Shown: positions 28,597 through 39,113, numbered from the stretch's first letter. The stretch is DNA of 64,000 nucleotides from Teredinibacter waterburyi (GCF_001922985.1 NZ_MRUH01000164.1:142550-206549); one strand, 5' to 3'. A program made the numbers and translations. The notes: a model not told the origin generated them from the sequence alone.

Positions 28597-29772
28597 CTAA
28601 ATCACCATAATCTCGGCTTTTAAGGCTCCCGCTTGCTTCAGCGCTTCCAAAATAGCCATTAAATCCCCTGGTGCGGCACCGACTTCATTCACGGCTCTCA
28701 CAATGTCGTTTAGGGTTGGGCCGGGGCTAAAGCTAAACATCGCCCCGCTCTCTTCAGAAATTTCGACTTGGCTATCGGGAACGACTACGGTATCGCCGCC
28801 GCCAAACGCGCCCGGCTGACTAACGCTAACATCTTCGCGTACGGTGACGGTTAGCGAACCGTGAGTCACCGCAACGGGTGATACTCGTACGTGTTCACCC
28901 ACCACAATAGTGCCGGTGCGAGAATTAATAATAATACGCGCAGAGGCTTCACCTGGAGTGACGTCGATATTTTCTAACAACGCCAAGAAATCTACTCGAT
29001 GAGCCGGATCCTGCGGCGCTTGCACTTCAATCGAAGTGGAATCCATAGGTTTTGCAACTCCAGGGCCCAACAGCTCATTGATGGCATCGGCTAATCGCTT
29101 CGAGGTGGTAAAATCAGGGGCGTGTAAATTAAAAATGAGTTTGCTATCACCGGCAAAACTACTCGCAACAGCGCGCTCAACAAACGCGCCGTTCGGAATC
29201 CGTCCTACACTGGGAATATTAACGGTAACCCGAGAGCCGTCTCGCCCCTCTACGCCGAAACCGCCGACTATTAAATTGCCCTGAGCTACCGCGTAAATTT
29301 CACCGTCAATACCTTTCAACGGTGTGATCAACAATACTCCGCCGCGTAAACTTTTCGCGTTGGCAATTGAGGACACAGTGATATCTATAGTTTGACCGGG
29401 CTTGGCGAACGCGGGCAGCTCCGCATGTACAGCAACGGCTGCGACATTTTTTAACTGAAAATTAGAGCCCGGCGGAATAGTGATACCAAACTGCCGCAAC
29501 ATGGAATTAAATGACTGGGTAGTAAAAGGTGTTTGATTGGTTTGATCTCCAGAGCCATCGAGGCCCACCACTAATCCATAACCAATTAACTGATTCGCAC
29601 GCACACCCGCTACCGAAGCTAAATCTTTAATACGATCGGCATGTGCACTATTAGGCGGGCCAATAACAACCGCAAACAGCAAACAGCACAAAATGGCTTT
29701 AGCTAGATATTTTTCAGCAAAAGACACTAAAAAGTCGATACGATTAGGCACATACTTCACTATTGAGTTCAT
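28597..29772 (-). CDS. flgI: Flagellar P-ring protein
   Basis: FlgI forms the periplasmic ring around the rod. After a long signal peptide (hydrophobic run [12 protein letters not shown], cleavage after AHA) the mature protein starts [21 protein letters not shown], typical of the family. I prefer the ATG at 29772, which has an AAGAG SD and gives 391 residues. An ATG at 29799 would overlap flgH by 13 bp and has no SD. The whole length matches the family. Confidence 0.96.
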   Translation of the reverse strand: MNSIVKYVPNRIDFLVSFAEKYLAKAILCCLLFAVVIGPPNSAHADRIKDLASVAGVRANQLIGYGLVVGLDGSGDQTNQTPFTTQSFNSMLRQFGITIPPGSNFQLKNVAAVAVHAELPAFAKPGQTIDITVSSIANAKSLRGGVLLITPLKGIDGEIYAVAQGNLIVGGFGVEGRDGSRVTVNIPSVGRIPNGAFVERAVASSFAGDSKLIFNLHAPDFTTSKRLADAINELLGPGVAKPMDSTSIEVQAPQDPAHRVDFLALLENIDVTPGEASARIIINSRTGTIVVGEHVRVSPVAVTHGSLTVTVREDVSVSQPGAFGGGDTVVVPDSQVEISEESGAMFSFSPGPTLNDIVRAVNEVGAAPGDLMAILEALKQAGALKAEIMVI

Positions 29773-29786
29773 CTTGCGCGTTACTC

Positions 29787-30497
29787 TTAAAATGGCCATA
29801 AAGGATGGTTAAAGAACTGCGTTAACCATCCGGCTCTTTGGGAATCTGCAAATTCCCCCGTTCCGGAATAGGCGATTCTGGCATTGGCAATTTTGGTAGA
29901 CACCACGGTGTTATCGGGTGTGACGTCATCGGGCCGAACCAAACCGCTGATGCGAATATATTCGTCTCCCCGATTTAATTGAATCCACTTTTCGCCGCGT
30001 ACCACCAAGGTTCCATTTGGATATACATCTACAACCGTAACACTGATATTTCCGGTTAACTGATTGCTCTGGTCGGCATCGGCTTCGCCGGTAAACTGCC
30101 GTTGAGCACTCAAGTTTGTTGCCAAGCCCAAATCGCCCAAACTTGGGTTCATACCAAAAATTTGATCGGTACCGGCACCAGCGGAGACTCCGATATCGTT
30201 GTCTTTTAACACGTCAATTTTTGAAGACTTACTCGACGTTGTGCGCTCTTGCAGTGTTACCGTAATGATGTCGCCAACACGACTGGCTTTGCGATCGCCG
30301 AATAGGCTCATAGAAGAATTGGGGCTAAATAACGATCCATTTTTGGCCGGCTTAGGTAACTCTTGTGGCTGCATAACGGGTGCATAATAGGGATCATTTG
30401 GCATCACCGGCGCTTGTACACAGCCACTTAACAATACCGCGAGCGCAAGGCTAGTAAGGGCAATATTCATAATGTGGACAAGTCGTTGTCGGTTCAT
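29787..30497 (-). CDS. flgH: Flagellar L-ring lipoprotein
   Basis: FlgH builds the outer-membrane ring. The N-terminus has a lipoprotein signal with the lipobox LLSGC and lipidated Cys26. The conserved [19 protein letters not shown] and [20 protein letters not shown] segments follow, and the protein ends in HPLWPF. The length of 236 is normal. It lies between flgG (51 bp) and flgI. Confidence 0.97.
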   Translation of the reverse strand: MNRQRLVHIMNIALTSLALAVLLSGCVQAPVMPNDPYYAPVMQPQELPKPAKNGSLFSPNSSMSLFGDRKASRVGDIITVTLQERTTSSKSSKIDVLKDNDIGVSAGAGTDQIFGMNPSLGDLGLATNLSAQRQFTGEADADQSNQLTGNISVTVVDVYPNGTLVVRGEKWIQLNRGDEYIRISGLVRPDDVTPDNTVVSTKIANARIAYSGTGEFADSQRAGWLTQFFNHPLWPF

Positions 30498-30548
30498 GGT
30501 AAAAACTTCCCGTAATTCAAATAAATAAAGATTATCGCCACTAATGCG

Positions 30549-31334
30549 TTACAGGTTTTGGGTAACAAACTGCAGCATCTGATCTGCCGTCGAAATCACT
30601 TTAGAGTTCATCTCGTAGGCACGCTGAGTGGTAATCATATTGACCATTTCTTCAACGATATCGACGTTGGAGTTTTCCAACATGCCCTGTTTAATTTGGC
30701 CAATGCCATTTTCACCGGGCGTTCCGGTGATAGGGTCACCACTGGACGCAGTTTCTAAAAATTTATTGCCACCAATCGCCTGCAAACCGCCGGGGTTTAC
30801 AAAATCGACCAACTGTATATTGCCGAGAATTTGTGGTGCAGGTGTTCCCGGTACAAAGGCGCTAACGATCCCATCGGTACCCACGGTAAGCCGATCGGCA
30901 TTGTCTGGAAGGGTGATATTCGGCTGTAGCTGCATACCGTTGGCATCGACAATTTCACCATCCGAATTTAAGTGCATTTGCCCCGCACGGGTGTAGGCGA
31001 TATTTCCATCTGGCTGGAGTATTTGAAAGAACCCGCGACCGTCGATAGAAAAGTCCAACGGCTGATCGGTGATCTGTAAGCTACCATCGGTAAACTGTTT
31101 TTGCGTGCCGACGACGCGAACACCTGTACCTAGCTGTAAGCCCGAAGGCAACTGGGTTTCTTCTGTATTCTGTGCGCCCGGCTGACGTTGGATTTGATAA
31201 AGCAAATCTTCAAACACAGTGCGGTCCCGTTTAAATCCCACGGTGGACGCATTCGCCAAGTTGTTGGCGACGGTTGTCAACTGGGTATCCTGAGCGGCTA
31301 AACCTGTTTTACTTACATACAAGGCTGCGTGCAT
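30549..31334 (-). CDS. flgG: Flagellar distal rod protein
   Basis: A 261-residue FlgG. It has the rod/hook N-terminal motif (NNLANASTVGFKRDRTVFEDL), the GRGFFQILQPDGNIAYTR loop, and a C-terminal VDIVEEMVNMITTQRAYEMN helix. This is the usual length for FlgG. The SD GAGGTGA is strong. It follows flgF by 74 bp. Confidence 0.97.
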   Translation of the reverse strand: MHAALYVSKTGLAAQDTQLTTVANNLANASTVGFKRDRTVFEDLLYQIQRQPGAQNTEETQLPSGLQLGTGVRVVGTQKQFTDGSLQITDQPLDFSIDGRGFFQILQPDGNIAYTRAGQMHLNSDGEIVDANGMQLQPNITLPDNADRLTVGTDGIVSAFVPGTPAPQILGNIQLVDFVNPGGLQAIGGNKFLETASSGDPITGTPGENGIGQIKQGMLENSNVDIVEEMVNMITTQRAYEMNSKVISTADQMLQFVTQNL

Positions 31335-31408
31335 GATTCACCTCTATTTGAACTCATAAATTAAACTGCTAAAAATTAATGGCTAATAGCTCTTTAGCGA
31401 AACGTTCG

Positions 31409-32158
31409 CTAGCCATTCATTTGTAAAAGTCGAGCCGAAGCTTCCGAATCTTCTTTTACCGTTTGCATAATTTTCACTTGCATTTCGTACTGCCGCGCCA
31501 AGTTCATAACTTCGACCATTTCGTTTACGGCGTTGACATTACTGCCTTCGACAAAGCGCGAAATTAATCGTACACCGGCGTCGGCGGGTACATCTTCGGC
31601 GGGCGTTAAGGTTCTCACCAAGCCGTCTTCCATTTTTTTAATGTTGTCTAGGCCTGGGTTAACCAACTTAATTCGGTCTACCTGAACTGGCGAATCGACG
31701 CCCTGCCCTAAGGGTATGGCGGTAATTGTTCCATCGACGGCAACTTCAAGTTTTTCGGCCGCAGGAATGGCGATAGGACCACCATTGCCCATTACCGGCA
31801 AACCGTTGCCGGTTCGCAACATACCAACGCTATCGACAAATAGTGAGCCGGCACGGGTATAGGCTTCAGTTCCGTCTGGCGCTTGCACGGCAATAAAACC
31901 TTCACCCTCGATGGCAACATCTAAATCCCTGCCGGTCTCTACGAGCGGGCCCTGTTTAAAATCGGTTGCAGGGCTTTCTGTAAGCGCGTAGGCGCGTGTT
32001 GGCTGACCATCCCCGTAGTAGACAGGCATACTTCTCGCCTGCGCGAAATCGGCTTTAAAACCTACGGTGTTGAGGTTTGCCAAATTATTGGCATGAGCAA
32101 CTTGTCCAAGCATATTGTTCTTGGCGCCACTCATAGCAATATAAAGTGCTTTATCCAT
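31409..32158 (-). CDS. flgF: Flagellar proximal rod protein
   Basis: A 249-residue FlgF, first gene of the flgF-L unit. MDKALYIAMSGAKNNM at the start and HANNLANLNTVGFKADF are diagnostic. The C-terminal helix has VNEMVEVMNLARQYEMQVK. A well-matched sigma-54 promoter lies about 80 bases upstream. Confidence 0.97.
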   Translation of the reverse strand: MDKALYIAMSGAKNNMLGQVAHANNLANLNTVGFKADFAQARSMPVYYGDGQPTRAYALTESPATDFKQGPLVETGRDLDVAIEGEGFIAVQAPDGTEAYTRAGSLFVDSVGMLRTGNGLPVMGNGGPIAIPAAEKLEVAVDGTITAIPLGQGVDSPVQVDRIKLVNPGLDNIKKMEDGLVRTLTPAEDVPADAGVRLISRFVEGSNVNAVNEMVEVMNLARQYEMQVKIMQTVKEDSEASARLLQMNG

Positions 32159-32238
32159 GATTCGTCTACCTGTTGGCTGACTTCCGCGTAAATATTCGGG
32201 TGTTAAAAAACTGTCGTTTTTAATCTACACAGTGGAAA

Positions 32239-32256
32239 TTGCAATAAGGGTGCCAA
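32239..32256 (-). promoter_or_regulatory. Sigma-54 promoter of the flgF operon
   Basis: On the minus strand TTGGCACCCTTATTGCAA, a near-perfect match to TTGGCAC-N5-TTGCA with GG and GC 10 bases apart. Transcription would start near 32230, about 70 bases before flgF. Confidence 0.85.
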
Positions 32257-32381
32257 TTAAATTATTGCAAGAATTATAGAGGAGGGAGTGCCAGCCGCAC
32301 GCGTGAAATTACGCTAGGCAACGGGGTTCTAGTGAGAATAGAAAAACTAGTTAGAGAAGCTTAAATGATCAAAGCAAGATG

Positions 32382-32409
32382 TAGAGGGGGCCATGTCGAC
32401 CGCCCTCTA
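32382..32409 (-). terminator. Hairpin after flgE, possible terminator
   Basis: A 7-bp stem TAGAGGG/CCCTCTA lies 23 bases after the flgE stop. The following minus-strand sequence (CATCTTGCTTTG) is only partly T-rich. It stands between flgE and the flgF promoter. Confidence 0.5.
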
Positions 32410-32431
32410 TAAAATGTTATTTAAAAAATTA

Positions 32432-34873
32432 TTAACGCAGGTTAATAATGGTTTGTGTGACTTGGTCTGCCGTTTCAATTGTCTTGGCACTCGCCTGGAA
32501 ATTACGTTGCGCAATAATCAAGTTTACCAACTGCTCAGACAAGTCAACATTCGACTCTTCCAAGGCGCCGGCTTGAAGCGATCCAAGCGCTGCACTGCGC
32601 GGCGTACCAACATTGGGCGCGCCAGATTCAAAATTTTCGGCCCACATGGTATTACCCACCGGCTGCAAGCCCTGCTGATTGGTAAAATCTGCTAGCGCAA
32701 CCTGCGCCAATATTTGTGACTCGCCGTTAGTATAGCGTGCGAAAATAACGCCCGATTCGTCGATACTTAAGCCAGATAGACGACCCGTTGCAAAGCCATT
32801 TTGATCCACGTCATTAACCGAAAATTCAGAGCCAAATTGGGTTGTACCCGTAAGGTCGACAACAAAGTTAGATGATACAGGTGGATCTGGTATTACAGTT
32901 GTTCCCCCCGCCAATACATTTTGCGGTCCCATAGCACCATTGGCCATGCCGTTGGAATCGAGTGGCGTCCAATTAGAGATCAACATATCTTCGGTGAGAG
33001 TTGTATTCAGTGAGCCATCCTCTCGAAAGTACACATCGAATTTAGCGGTAGTCGGCTGAGTATTTTGCGGCGATGGTAACGCCGTGTTTGGGTCGCCAAC
33101 ATCTTGCCCATCGATTTGTACATACATACTCCAGTGGTTCGCGGCAGTCGTTAAATCTGTCGGTTCGTAATGCTCTTTTACGAAGTACTGAGTAAGCACA
33201 TGAGAATTGCCAAGGCTATCGTAAATACTCATCGAGGTAGCGCTGTTGTAAGTCGACTGGTCGTTGGGGTCAAACGCATTGAGAACAACATCGCTAAATT
33301 CGGTATCGGAAATAGGCTGAAACAAGCCAACCGACGGCGGTGTTTCATTCTGCATAACGTAGTCTTCTGCAAGCACTAGATTAATTGTGCCACCCACGAC
33401 TACGGAATTTAAGGTTGAGTCAAAATTTCCCGCGCTAACGGGAGGCACTTGTAATACCTGCGCAGGCGCATCGGGATCACCCTGTATCGACAGCGAATCT
33501 CCACCATCGGTACTAGCTATACTGATTCGTAAATCGTCGCCCACTACCGACTGTAAAGACAGGCTCGTCGCAGTTGGGTCTAGAGTGGCCGAAATGCCGG
33601 GTAAAATGGTATTGCTCAAACTATTAATTTCAGCTTCCAACGTTGCTAAGGAATCTCCCGTTAACTGCACACCGTTAATCGACACCGTCATATTGTCGGC
33701 ACTACTATTAAAACCGGTTATGGTTAAGTTCGTATTGGAGGTAGCGGAAACACCTTGCAATGCATTTAATTCTGACGCTGTTTGCGCAGCTGAAGCGCCC
33801 GCCAGCGATGTATAGGTTACCGATTGGCCCTTACCATCAACAAAATCGATTGACTGTTGCGGGTAACCGTTAGATACAGCGGCGATACCCGCTACTGAAG
33901 CCGGTGCCGGACTAATGCCGATCTGCGCGGCGTTAGCGGAGGGTGAATTAATTTGAATTTGTGTGTTTTCACCTTCCTGCAATGCAGTAAATTCTAAGCC
34001 GTACACACCGCCGCCATAGTCGACCGCGTTGGCAACAACATCGACAGGTGTTTGCGGTGGCGCTGGTGAAAATATTTGCGCGTTGATAACGCCAGCCAAA
34101 GTACGTAAATCATTAAAGGTATTGACCGTCGCAGGAACACCATCGTCGGTATCGAGCGAAATATCAACGGAGCCATTATTGCCCGTTGCCGAGCCGGAAA
34201 ACTGCACCTCAAATGACATTGGCGTTCCGGTAGGCGCCGGCGAGAAATTATTCGCCAGTGGCAAACCAAATGTCGTGCCGGTCAAGGTGGTAGTGGTAGA
34301 TGTTTGCAGTCCAGCCTGAGCCACGCCAATGGCATTACCTGAGGTGTTAAATGAGCGGCCAACGCTTTGCAATACCGGGTTGGTGGAATTCAGGTTTAAA
34401 ACCGACTCCACATCGGTTGTTTGGCGCGGCGCGAGATTTGCCGTTTGTATTTGTACATCGCCAATTACACCACCAACATTACCACTCGTGTCTGCCTCGA
34501 ACCCCTGTAAGCGGGCACCGATATTGTTGGTAATAAAACCATCATCATCCAAACCGAAGGTTCCGGCTCGGGTATAAAGCTGTTCTCCGCCACGGCTAAC
34601 AATAAAAAAGCCATTGCCGTTAATCGCCATATCCAGTTCGTTCTCAGTAAAGGCCACATTGCCCTGAGCGAACGACTGGGATACATCCTGCACCTGTACA
34701 CCCGCACCAATATTGTTAGAACCCGCCCCTAAAACTGAGTTGGCGTAAACGTCACCGAATTCCGTACGCGAAACTTTAAACCCGTTCGTCGATGCGTTGG
34801 CAATATTACTACCGGTAACAGAGAGATTGGTAGAAGCGGCGCGAATGCCGCTAAGCGCTGTATCAAATGGCAT
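32432..34873 (-). CDS. flgE: Flagellar hook protein
   Basis: FlgE is the hook subunit. The start [20 protein letters not shown] with [20 protein letters not shown], and the C-terminus [19 protein letters not shown], are diagnostic. At 813 residues it is about twice the enteric length of about 400. Extra beta-rich material occupies about residues 190-520, so the hook should have large outer domains. The SD AGGAG is present. It is separated from flgD by 145 bp. Confidence 0.96.
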   Translation of the reverse strand: MPFDTALSGIRAASTNLSVTGSNIANASTNGFKVSRTEFGDVYANSVLGAGSNNIGAGVQVQDVSQSFAQGNVAFTENELDMAINGNGFFIVSRGGEQLYTRAGTFGLDDDGFITNNIGARLQGFEADTSGNVGGVIGDVQIQTANLAPRQTTDVESVLNLNSTNPVLQSVGRSFNTSGNAIGVAQAGLQTSTTTTLTGTTFGLPLANNFSPAPTGTPMSFEVQFSGSATGNNGSVDISLDTDDGVPATVNTFNDLRTLAGVINAQIFSPAPPQTPVDVVANAVDYGGGVYGLEFTALQEGENTQIQINSPSANAAQIGISPAPASVAGIAAVSNGYPQQSIDFVDGKGQSVTYTSLAGASAAQTASELNALQGVSATSNTNLTITGFNSSADNMTVSINGVQLTGDSLATLEAEINSLSNTILPGISATLDPTATSLSLQSVVGDDLRISIASTDGGDSLSIQGDPDAPAQVLQVPPVSAGNFDSTLNSVVVGGTINLVLAEDYVMQNETPPSVGLFQPISDTEFSDVVLNAFDPNDQSTYNSATSMSIYDSLGNSHVLTQYFVKEHYEPTDLTTAANHWSMYVQIDGQDVGDPNTALPSPQNTQPTTAKFDVYFREDGSLNTTLTEDMLISNWTPLDSNGMANGAMGPQNVLAGGTTVIPDPPVSSNFVVDLTGTTQFGSEFSVNDVDQNGFATGRLSGLSIDESGVIFARYTNGESQILAQVALADFTNQQGLQPVGNTMWAENFESGAPNVGTPRSAALGSLQAGALEESNVDLSEQLVNLIIAQRNFQASAKTIETADQVTQTIINLR

Positions 34874-34982
34874 AAATTACTCCTGCGTATACAACATTAT
34901 TCAAAGGTAAGCGGCAAATTATTGCCTCTATTACCCTATTAAATTTCGCCCTAGTGGCGCAAAACTAAAACGACTAAATCAT

Positions 34983-35012
34983 GTGTCGGTACAATAGGTG
35001 TCGGCACAATAG
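34983..35012 (+). repeat. Tandem 15-bp repeat after flgD
   Basis: Two adjacent copies of GTGTCGGYACAATAG differ at one position and end 6 bases from the flgD stop. They lie in the flgD-flgE gap. No function is evident; they may be a replication-slippage product. Confidence 0.6.
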
Positions 35013-35018
35013 GTGGTG

Positions 35019-35738
35019 CTATTCGTTAAACTGCTTCACATCGGTTAAACTCACCGCGCCGATACCGGCCAAGTTCAAGGTGAGACCGCCATTGGCACCG
35101 ACCGTTACACTATTAACATTTGCCGACAATGCGGTATCCAACTGCGACACTTCGCCGTCGATATTGGTAGTGACTTCAAACCGGTAAATACCCGGCGCCA
35201 CGCCGTCTTGATGGCTGCTGGCCCAATCCAATAACTCACCATTCACTTCTAGTTGCTGACCATTCCAACGCATAACGAGTTCACCCGCTGGCTGTATGCC
35301 CAGCGATGCCTGATCAACAAGTTGCCCCGCTTCTGTATAGATGCTGACTTTCACATCGTTTGCTGTGTGCGGTACTTCGATACTAGCCGTGACCAAATCA
35401 CCGGCACCTAGCTGTGTTTGCTCTGCCGGCACGGTTACAGAACGGCCGACTAAGGTGGAGGCCTGTAGCGCCTGATTGGCAACAAAATTATTGGTAAAGC
35501 TACTAAAGTTGTTGTTCAGCTTATCCAGACTTTCCACCGAGCTAAACTGCGCTAACTGTGCGATAAATTCGGTATTTTCCTGTGGGCTCAGCGGATCTTG
35601 ATTTTCAAGCTGGGTAATCATGAGCTGCAGAAATGCACTCTGCCCCAACTCGTTAGATTGCGGGTCGCCTTCGGTTTTGCGCGTGATCGATAAATCACTT
35701 AACGCGCTCGTATCGGCAATTGAATTTACACTACTCAT
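35019..35738 (-). CDS. flgD: Flagellar hook capping protein
   Basis: FlgD is the scaffold that caps the growing hook. The conserved N-terminal part has FLQLMITQLENQDPLSPQEN and EFIAQLAQFSSVESL near 30-70. The C-terminal part is the Ig-like/tudor-like region with a GELVMRWNG segment. The length of 239 is normal. It lies 48 bp after flgC with SD AGGATGAG. Confidence 0.97.
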   Translation of the reverse strand: MSSVNSIADTSALSDLSITRKTEGDPQSNELGQSAFLQLMITQLENQDPLSPQENTEFIAQLAQFSSVESLDKLNNNFSSFTNNFVANQALQASTLVGRSVTVPAEQTQLGAGDLVTASIEVPHTANDVKVSIYTEAGQLVDQASLGIQPAGELVMRWNGQQLEVNGELLDWASSHQDGVAPGIYRFEVTTNIDGEVSQLDTALSANVNSVTVGANGGLTLNLAGIGAVSLTDVKQFNE

Positions 35739-35786
35739 TTTCTCATCCTCGCGTCAGAGCCATAGGTATCTACTCGAAGTTTCCCG

Positions 35787-36224
35787 CTACTGACCCAGTG
35801 TTAAAACACGTTGTACCATTTGCTTTGCAGCATTCATGACTTCGACATTCACCTGAAATGAACGCGATGCCGAAATCATATTGGTCATTTCTTCCACCAC
35901 ATTTACATTGGGGTAATACACATACCCCTCTTCATCGGCGTTAGGGTTATTCGGCTCATAACGAGGCTGCACCGGCGCCTGACTTTCAACAATACCGGTG
36001 ACCTGAACACCTGCGGCAGCGTCGTCACCGTTTGGCATTGCACCCTGCCCTGCCAACACTGACGCCTGCACGGTGGCAAAAACGGGGTGGCGACCACGAT
36101 AGGTTTGGTCGCTACTACTACTTGCCGTCTCAGCATTTGCAATATTACTTGCGGTGGTATTCATACGTTGGCTTTGCGCATTCATACCAGAACCGGCAAC
36201 GTTAAAAATAGTGGAAAGTCCCAT
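35787..36224 (-). CDS. flgC: Flagellar proximal rod protein
   Basis: A 145-residue FlgC: MGLSTIFNVAGSGMNAQ, then RMNTTASNIANAETASSS, and the C-terminal VNVVEEMTNMISASRSFQVN helix. It is 13 bp after flgB and of usual length. Confidence 0.97.
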   Translation of the reverse strand: MGLSTIFNVAGSGMNAQSQRMNTTASNIANAETASSSSDQTYRGRHPVFATVQASVLAGQGAMPNGDDAAAGVQVTGIVESQAPVQPRYEPNNPNADEEGYVYYPNVNVVEEMTNMISASRSFQVNVEVMNAAKQMVQRVLTLGQ

Positions 36225-36237
36225 AATAAATTCGCCT

Positions 36238-36642
36238 TTATTCGCCCTTTATTGCCTTGCTTAAGCCTTTAAACTTGCTGTTCAAAAACGTAAACGTGGC
36301 CTGAAAATCGAGATTGTTTTTCATAAACTCCGCGTGCTCTACCTGCTCTTCAACGGTATTGCCGTCAATAGAAGGCTGTGTAGGTGCGCGATATAAACGC
36401 TCGGCAGTTTGACTCGAATTGCGATCCATACCGATGTGACCTTTCTGCGTCGCGGCCATAGCAAAGGGTTGCGACTGCTGAGCCATCGACGATTTAAGCG
36501 CTTGCTGAAAATCTATGTCCCGCGCTTTGTAGCCTGGGGTGTCGGCATTGGCGAGGTTGCTCGCCAAAACGCTCGCTCTATCGGCGCGAATACGCAACGC
36601 ACTTTCGTGGGGGCCGAGCGCAGTATTGAAGTTAATCGCCAT
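36238..36642 (-). CDS. flgB: Flagellar proximal rod protein
   Basis: A 134-residue FlgB: LRIRADRASVLASNLANADT with PGYKARDIDFQQAL, and a C-terminal VEHAEFMKNNLDFQATFTFL helix. It is the first gene of flgBCDE. The sigma-54 promoter at 36704-36721 lies about 65 bases upstream. Confidence 0.97.
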   Translation of the reverse strand: MAINFNTALGPHESALRIRADRASVLASNLANADTPGYKARDIDFQQALKSSMAQQSQPFAMAATQKGHIGMDRNSSQTAERLYRAPTQPSIDGNTVEEQVEHAEFMKNNLDFQATFTFLNSKFKGLSKAIKGE

Positions 36643-36703
36643 AATCTTGTCCGGTACGGAGTATTGCCGTATTGCAATCGTTTATTTATCGTCACTAACA
36701 CTA

Positions 36704-36721
36704 GAGCAATGCTTGTGCCAA
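36704..36721 (-). promoter_or_regulatory. Sigma-54 promoter of flgBCDE
   Basis: On the minus strand TTGGCACAAGCATTGCTC, matching TTGGCAC-N5-TTGC completely. Transcription would start near 36694, about 50 bases before the flgB ATG. Confidence 0.88.
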
Positions 36722-36796
36722 CAGGAACATAAAATTTAAATATCTGAATTACATAGACTTTTTCTTGAGTCAGGAATAAAAACTACCCCATAGCGA

Positions 36797-36821
36797 CAAA
36801 AAAGCGGCAATCGATTACCGC
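36797..36821 (-). terminator. Rho-independent terminator after cheR
   Basis: On the minus strand GCGGTAA and TTGCCGC form a 7-bp stem around a TCGA tetraloop, followed directly by TTTTTTG. It lies between cheR and the flgB promoter, so it ends the cheV-cheR transcript. Confidence 0.85.
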
Positions 36822-37059
36822 CTATAACAGGTCGAAACTGTATTTTTTATCAGCAAAGAAAGGCTACAAGTTCTTGCCGGAACAAGCCGTAAAGCAACAG
36901 CATAGAGTTGCCGATTAGACGCTAAACACATTTGCTCAAGTTGGGGATACAGAGGCGATAGGCTAATCGGTGTGGCAACAAAGCGACTCTGGCGCTATGT
37001 TATCGGCACGGTTTTATCAGGAAGGCTTGATTGGAGATGTTTGACTGGAGCGGAGAGCG

Positions 37060-37890
37060 CTAAATAGCACGGTATATAACGCCAGGATTACAGTGGATCA
37101 TTTCAAAATGTACTGAGGCTGTGCCAATGCTTTCTGAGGACCCCAAAACCAGATAGCCACCGGGTTTTAAGCTTCCGCGAATACGACTGAGGATATCGCG
37201 CTTTAACTCCGCCGAAAAATAAATGAGTACGTTGCGACAGAACACCACGTCAAATTTACCTAGCATCAAGTAGGAATCTTGCAGGTTTAACGGTTTGAAT
37301 TGTACACGCTCAAGAATATTAGGTTTTACTTGCCAAGTGTTGTCACCGACTGGATTGAAATATTCTTTCAAACGTCGCTCCGAAAGACCTCGTACAATAG
37401 AGAGGCGATCGTATAAACCGTTTTTAGCTGAATCTAAAATTGCGCTCGATAAATCTGTTGCAATAATTTCGACAGGAAAACTACTCATACCAAACTTCGA
37501 CCGCACGAATTCATCGATCATAATGCTAATAGAGTAAGGCTCCTGCCCAGACGAGCAAGCCGCAGACCAGATACGCGTTCGCGCTGCACCATTCTTCTTT
37601 GCCAGCCCAGACAGCAGATGGTTGGCGAGATATTCAAACGGATAAACGTCGCGAAACCAAAAGGTTTCGTTGGTGGTCATTGCATCAATAACCTTCTGAC
37701 GCAGCTGGCGATTGTAGGTTTGCTTAATTTCGATCAACAGCGAAGCGATATCATCGATCTTCGCCTCTTCCAATATTCGACGCAGCCGTGTAGCCACCAA
37801 ATACTGTTTATCTTCACCCAGATCAATGCCTGCGATCTCACGCAAATAGGCTCTGAAATGCGAAAATTCTTCGCTTTTAAGCTGAATCAT
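37060..37890 (-). CDS. cheR: Chemotaxis protein methyltransferase
   Basis: A 276-residue CheR that methylates glutamates of chemoreceptors. Residues 1-75 are the helical N-domain. TTNETFWFRD near 88 and the SAM-binding IWSAACSSGQEPYSI near 125, plus FDVVFCRNVLIYF near 220, are the family signatures. It is 83 bp after cheV, and the pair precedes flgB as in pseudomonads. Confidence 0.97.
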   Translation of the reverse strand: MIQLKSEEFSHFRAYLREIAGIDLGEDKQYLVATRLRRILEEAKIDDIASLLIEIKQTYNRQLRQKVIDAMTTNETFWFRDVYPFEYLANHLLSGLAKKNGAARTRIWSAACSSGQEPYSISIMIDEFVRSKFGMSSFPVEIIATDLSSAILDSAKNGLYDRLSIVRGLSERRLKEYFNPVGDNTWQVKPNILERVQFKPLNLQDSYLMLGKFDVVFCRNVLIYFSAELKRDILSRIRGSLKPGGYLVLGSSESIGTASVHFEMIHCNPGVIYRAI

Positions 37891-37973
37891 ATGTTGCTAT
37901 TCACCTTTCACGAACCGGCAACGATGCGTGCGGCTTTCAGACCAACGACAACAAGAATTGTTCAACATACCGA

Positions 37974-38909
37974 TTAGGTCTCACTCGTATAAAAGGCAAT
38001 TCGTTCGTTGACACGTTTCGCCAACTCATCTGGGTGAAATTTTGCGAGAAAATCATTCGCGCCGACCTTTTTAACCATTGCCTCATTAAACACGCCGCTT
38101 AACGAGGTGTGCAATACTATATGCATATTACGCAAATGTTCGTTAGCCCGAACCTCCGCCGTGAAGGTATAGCCATCCATTTCTGGCATTTCGATATCCG
38201 AAATAATTAACAGTAACTCTTGGCTTGGGTCTTTGCCTTCCTTCAATAGCTCTTCAAGAAAATCTAACGCTTCGCGGCCATCTTTGCGCACAGTTGTTTT
38301 ACACCCCAAGGATTCAACAACCTTCTGTATCTGACGTCTCGCGATGGACGAATCGTCAACAATAAGGACATGCTTTGATACAACCGTATTTTTCTTCGAA
38401 TCTTCAATGACATCGGCGCTCACGTCTTCCGCGAGGGGCGAAACTTCCGCAAGAATTTTTTCAACATCGAGAATCTCGACCAGCTTGCCATCTACTTCGG
38501 TTACCGCGGTCAGGTAGCTCTCTTTCCCTGCGCCCTTAGGTGGCGGGTGAATATCGCCCCAGTTCATATTTACGATTCGTTCGACGCCTCGCACCAAAAA
38601 ACCCTGAGTAGAGCGATTGTATTCGGTAATAATGACGAAGCAGTCTTCAATATTCTGCAGCGGCGCATAGCCCGTCGCTTGACGCAAATCCATAATAGGA
38701 ATGGTGCCACCACGAATATGGGCAACGCCCCGAATAACCGGGTGCCGCTTTGGAATCTCATTTAACGGTGGGCACTGTAAGACTTCTTTCACCTTGAAAA
38801 CATTAATTCCGTAAAGCTGACCACCGCCTAAGTTAAAAAGCAGCAGCTCTAGTCGGTTTTGCCCCACTAGCTGCGTGCGTTGGTTAACGCTATCCATTAC
38901 CCCGGCCAT
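37974..38909 (-). CDS. cheV: Chemotaxis coupling protein CheV (CheW-receiver)
   Basis: A 311-residue CheV. Residues 20-165 are a CheW-like domain (LFNLGGGQLYGINVFKVKEV). Residues 182-305 are a receiver with ISDIEMPEMDG, which carries the phospho-acceptor Asp, and an F-L-A-K-F segment near the conserved Lys. It couples receptors to CheA and can take phosphate for adaptation. It is divergent from flgA with 204 bp between them. Confidence 0.97.
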   Translation of the reverse strand: MAGVMDSVNQRTQLVGQNRLELLLFNLGGGQLYGINVFKVKEVLQCPPLNEIPKRHPVIRGVAHIRGGTIPIMDLRQATGYAPLQNIEDCFVIITEYNRSTQGFLVRGVERIVNMNWGDIHPPPKGAGKESYLTAVTEVDGKLVEILDVEKILAEVSPLAEDVSADVIEDSKKNTVVSKHVLIVDDSSIARRQIQKVVESLGCKTTVRKDGREALDFLEELLKEGKDPSQELLLIISDIEMPEMDGYTFTAEVRANEHLRNMHIVLHTSLSGVFNEAMVKKVGANDFLAKFHPDELAKRVNERIAFYTSET

Positions 38910-38984
38910 AGATGGTCCTCATTAACTGACTTAAAACTTACATAACAACTCATTAGAGTGTGCGAACACGCGCCAAGCGAGAAT

Positions 38985-39003
38985 CCGGCACAAGGCTTGC
39001 AAC
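38985..39003 (+). promoter_or_regulatory. Candidate sigma-54 promoter of flgA
   Basis: CCGGCACAAGGCTTGCAAC has GG and GC 10 bases apart and matches GGCAC and TTGCA. Transcription would start near 39012, leaving a leader of about 100 bases before ATG 39114. Confidence 0.65.
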
Positions 39004-39030
39004 TCACTACTCGCGTCGCATAAGTGACAA

Positions 39031-39066
39031 AATATTGACTAATCAATGATGTATCTTGTCAATATT
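39031..39066. promoter_or_regulatory. Perfect 9-bp inverted repeat between cheV and flgA
   Basis: AATATTGAC at 39031-39039 faces GTCAATATT at 39058-39066 across 18 bases. The half-sites are about two and a half helical turns apart. It may be an operator for a dimeric regulator or a hairpin in the flgA leader. Confidence 0.45.
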
Positions 39067-39113
39067 CAACTATTCTTATGTGCAGCGCATAGACAAAGCA
39101 TAGGACAATAATC

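Larger units (their letters stand above)
36643..37059. other. Intergenic region between cheR and flgB
   Basis: This 417-bp gap contains the flgB sigma-54 promoter (36704-36721) and the cheR terminator (36797-36821). The remaining 238 bases toward cheR have no gene; the only structure seen is an imperfect inverted repeat, GTTGCCGATTAG near 36907 facing CTAATCGGTGTGGCAAC near 36972. Confidence 0.7.
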
